Source: Flavobacteriales bacterium CG_4_9_14_3_um_filter_32_8 (GTDB lineage: Bacteria > Bacteroidota > Bacteroidia > Flavobacteriales_E > Vicingaceae). From it: 6,144 nt of DNA. This document shows, piece by piece, positions 5,053 through 6,144 of this stretch; within the stretch, counting starts at the first letter, position 1, and the number at the start of each line of letters is the position of its first letter. The position numbers and the translations under genes were made by a program. A model generated the notes under the pieces. The model was given only the letters and a program-made list of their open reading frames with translations. It had not been told where the DNA came from and did not search any database. Where the stretch lies: positions 1-6,144 of the forward strand of contig PFUQ01000223.1 in assembly GCA_002790175.1 (NCBI GenBank), in the 5' to 3' direction.

Positions 5053-6144
5053 GCTCAAAAAGATTATCGTTTAACGCATTCAAGGCTTCATTTTTGTCAG
5101 AAGTATTTACCAAAAAGGACACATTGTGCATGCTACCTCCATAAGAAATCATACGAATAGAAATGTTTTGTAAGGCACTAAAAATCTTCAGAGCATAACC
5201 TTTACTTTCTGCAATAAAATCGCCTACAATACAAATGATAGAATGGTTGCCATCAACTTCTACGGTACCATATTTTTTTAATTCTTCTGTAATTTCTTTT
5301 AAATATTTGGTGTCATCAATGGTAACGGAAACAGCAACCTCAGAAGTAGCAATCATGTCAATTGAGGTATGGTAAGTTTCAAAAATTTCAAACACTTTCC
5401 GCATAAATCCATGTGCCAATAACATTCTACCACTTTTAATGTTGATGGCTGTTATTCCATCTTTTACGGCAATGGCTTTAATTCCAGCACCAGCAGTTTT
5501 ACTGCTAATTAAAGTGCCTTCAGCAGCAGGTTGCATGGTATTTTTTAGACGCACAGGAATATTAGCAATTTTGCAGGGTTGAACACTAGCAGGATGTAAT
5601 ATTTTAGCACCAAAATAAGCCAACTCTGCAGCTTCATCAAAAGATAAATTGGCTAAAGGTTTGGTGTTTTTAACATACCTTGGGTCATTGTTGTGCATTC
5701 CGTCTATATCCGTCCAAATTTGTATTTCTGTTGCAGCACATCCAACACCAATTAATGAAGCAGAATAATCACTTCCACCTCTTTTTAAATTGTCAATTTC
5801 TCCAAAAGCATTTCTGCAAATAAAACCTTGAGTGATAAATAAATTATGGTTGGGAAAATTTGCAATTTCTCTTTGTAAGTTTTCTTTAATGTAAAATAAA
5901 TCGGGTTCGCCATCTTTATCGGTACGCATAAAATTTAAAGCAGGAATTAGAATGGAATCTATTTTTTGCTCCGTTAAATAATAGTGCATTAATGCGGTAG
6001 ATAACAATTCACCCTGAGCCAAAATTGCTTTTTCTTCAAACAAGGTAAACATATCTTGTGTGAAGGATTTTATATAATTAAAATGAGATAAAATAAGCTC
6101 TCTTCCTTTTTCTTTAAATTCTGATGTGGAAAATAATTCTTCTA
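5045..6144 (-). CDS. lysC: Aspartokinase, N-terminus outside the window
   Basis: Aspartokinase phosphorylates L-aspartate with ATP, the entry step to lysine, threonine, methionine and diaminopimelate. The frame stays open from the stop at 5045 to the right edge, giving 365 visible residues; the N-terminal KFGG ATP-site motif and true start lie beyond 6144. The internal ATG at 6052 is not the start, because in-frame codons upstream read on into the same fold. Counting from that methionine, the catalytic domain shows LAQGELLS (11-18), TQGFICR (74-80), RGGSDYSASLIG (91-102), WTDIDGMHNNDPR (113-125) and ELAYFGAKILHPAS (143-156). Two ACT regulatory domains follow at about 200-335. The segment SGRMLLAHGFMRKVFEIF and the following SIDMIATSEVAVSV resemble the lysine-binding ACT domain of E. 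coli LysC, so lysine feedback is inferred. No homoserine dehydrogenase domain follows; lysA starts within the last codons, so this is the monofunctional form. The promoter is outside the window. Confidence 0.95.
   Translation of the reverse strand, partial: EELFSTSEFKEKGRELILSHFNYIKSFTQDMFTLFEEKAILAQGELLSTALMHYYLTEQKIDSILIPALNFMRTDKDGEPDLFYIKENLQREIANFPNHNLFITQGFICRNAFGEIDNLKRGGSDYSASLIGVGCAATEIQIWTDIDGMHNNDPRYVKNTKPLANLSFDEAAELAYFGAKILHPASVQPCKIANIPVRLKNTMQPAAEGTLISSKTAGAGIKAIAVKDGITAINIKSGRMLLAHGFMRKVFEIFETYHTSIDMIATSEVAVSVTIDDTKYLKEITEELKKYGTVEVDGNHSIICIVGDFIAESKGYALKIFSALQNISIRMISYGGSMHNVSFLVNTSDKNEALNALNDNLFEHV

Noticed and set aside
5056..5058. TTG as the lysA start
   Set aside because: It adds only two residues to a protein with an in-frame ATG at 5052 placed for coupling to the aspartokinase stop. 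It remains possible.
6050..6052. ATG as the aspartokinase start
   Set aside because: The frame continues without a stop to the window edge, and a protein starting here would lack the N-terminal ATP-binding lobe.

Overview
The window looks like an ordinary chromosomal stretch from a low-GC member of the Bacteroidota, probably Flavobacteriia or a close relative. The case rests on five things: roughly two-thirds A+T; starts without a clear Shine-Dalgarno sequence; matches to the Bacteroidota -7 promoter hexad TAnnTTTG; a Tgt that lacks the usual zinc cysteines; and a GT2 glycosyltransferase coupled to a sigma-70-type factor of a type I associate with this phylum. This placement comes from gene content and remembered families, not from a search.

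Layout, left to right. Positions 1-165 hold no identified gene, only AT-rich inverted repeats and a possible gene start running off the left edge. tgt (166-1296, minus) encodes the queuine/preQ1 tRNA-guanine transglycosylase. A 79-nt divergent intergenic region follows. On the plus strand come a membrane-anchored family 2 glycosyltransferase (1376-2524) and an RNA polymerase sigma factor (2515-3123) that overlaps it by 10 nt. Next is a 74-nt spacer filled with a degenerate 7-nt-period repeat that folds into a strong hairpin, then rsmG (3198-3821, plus), the 16S rRNA m7G methyltransferase. rsmG converges on lysA (3847-5052, minus), the diaminopimelate decarboxylase. lysA is preceded, with an 8-nt overlap, by an aspartokinase gene (5045 to beyond 6144, minus) whose N-terminus lies outside the window.

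How the genes work together. Aspartokinase and LysA catalyse the first and last steps of lysine biosynthesis and form a translationally coupled pair; the aspartokinase regulatory domain resembles the lysine-sensitive type. Tgt and RsmG are both RNA-modification enzymes but are transcribed apart. The glycosyltransferase and sigma factor are tightly coupled, with no recognisable anti-sigma gene beside them.

I found no new defence system, mobile element, CRISPR array or RNA gene. The most interesting non-genic signal is the degenerate heptamer repeat: one array lies in front of rsmG, and another at the rsmG/lysA junction appears to have run into the 3' end of lysA and given the enzyme an unusual charged tail. 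No gene-free stretch exceeds 300 bases.
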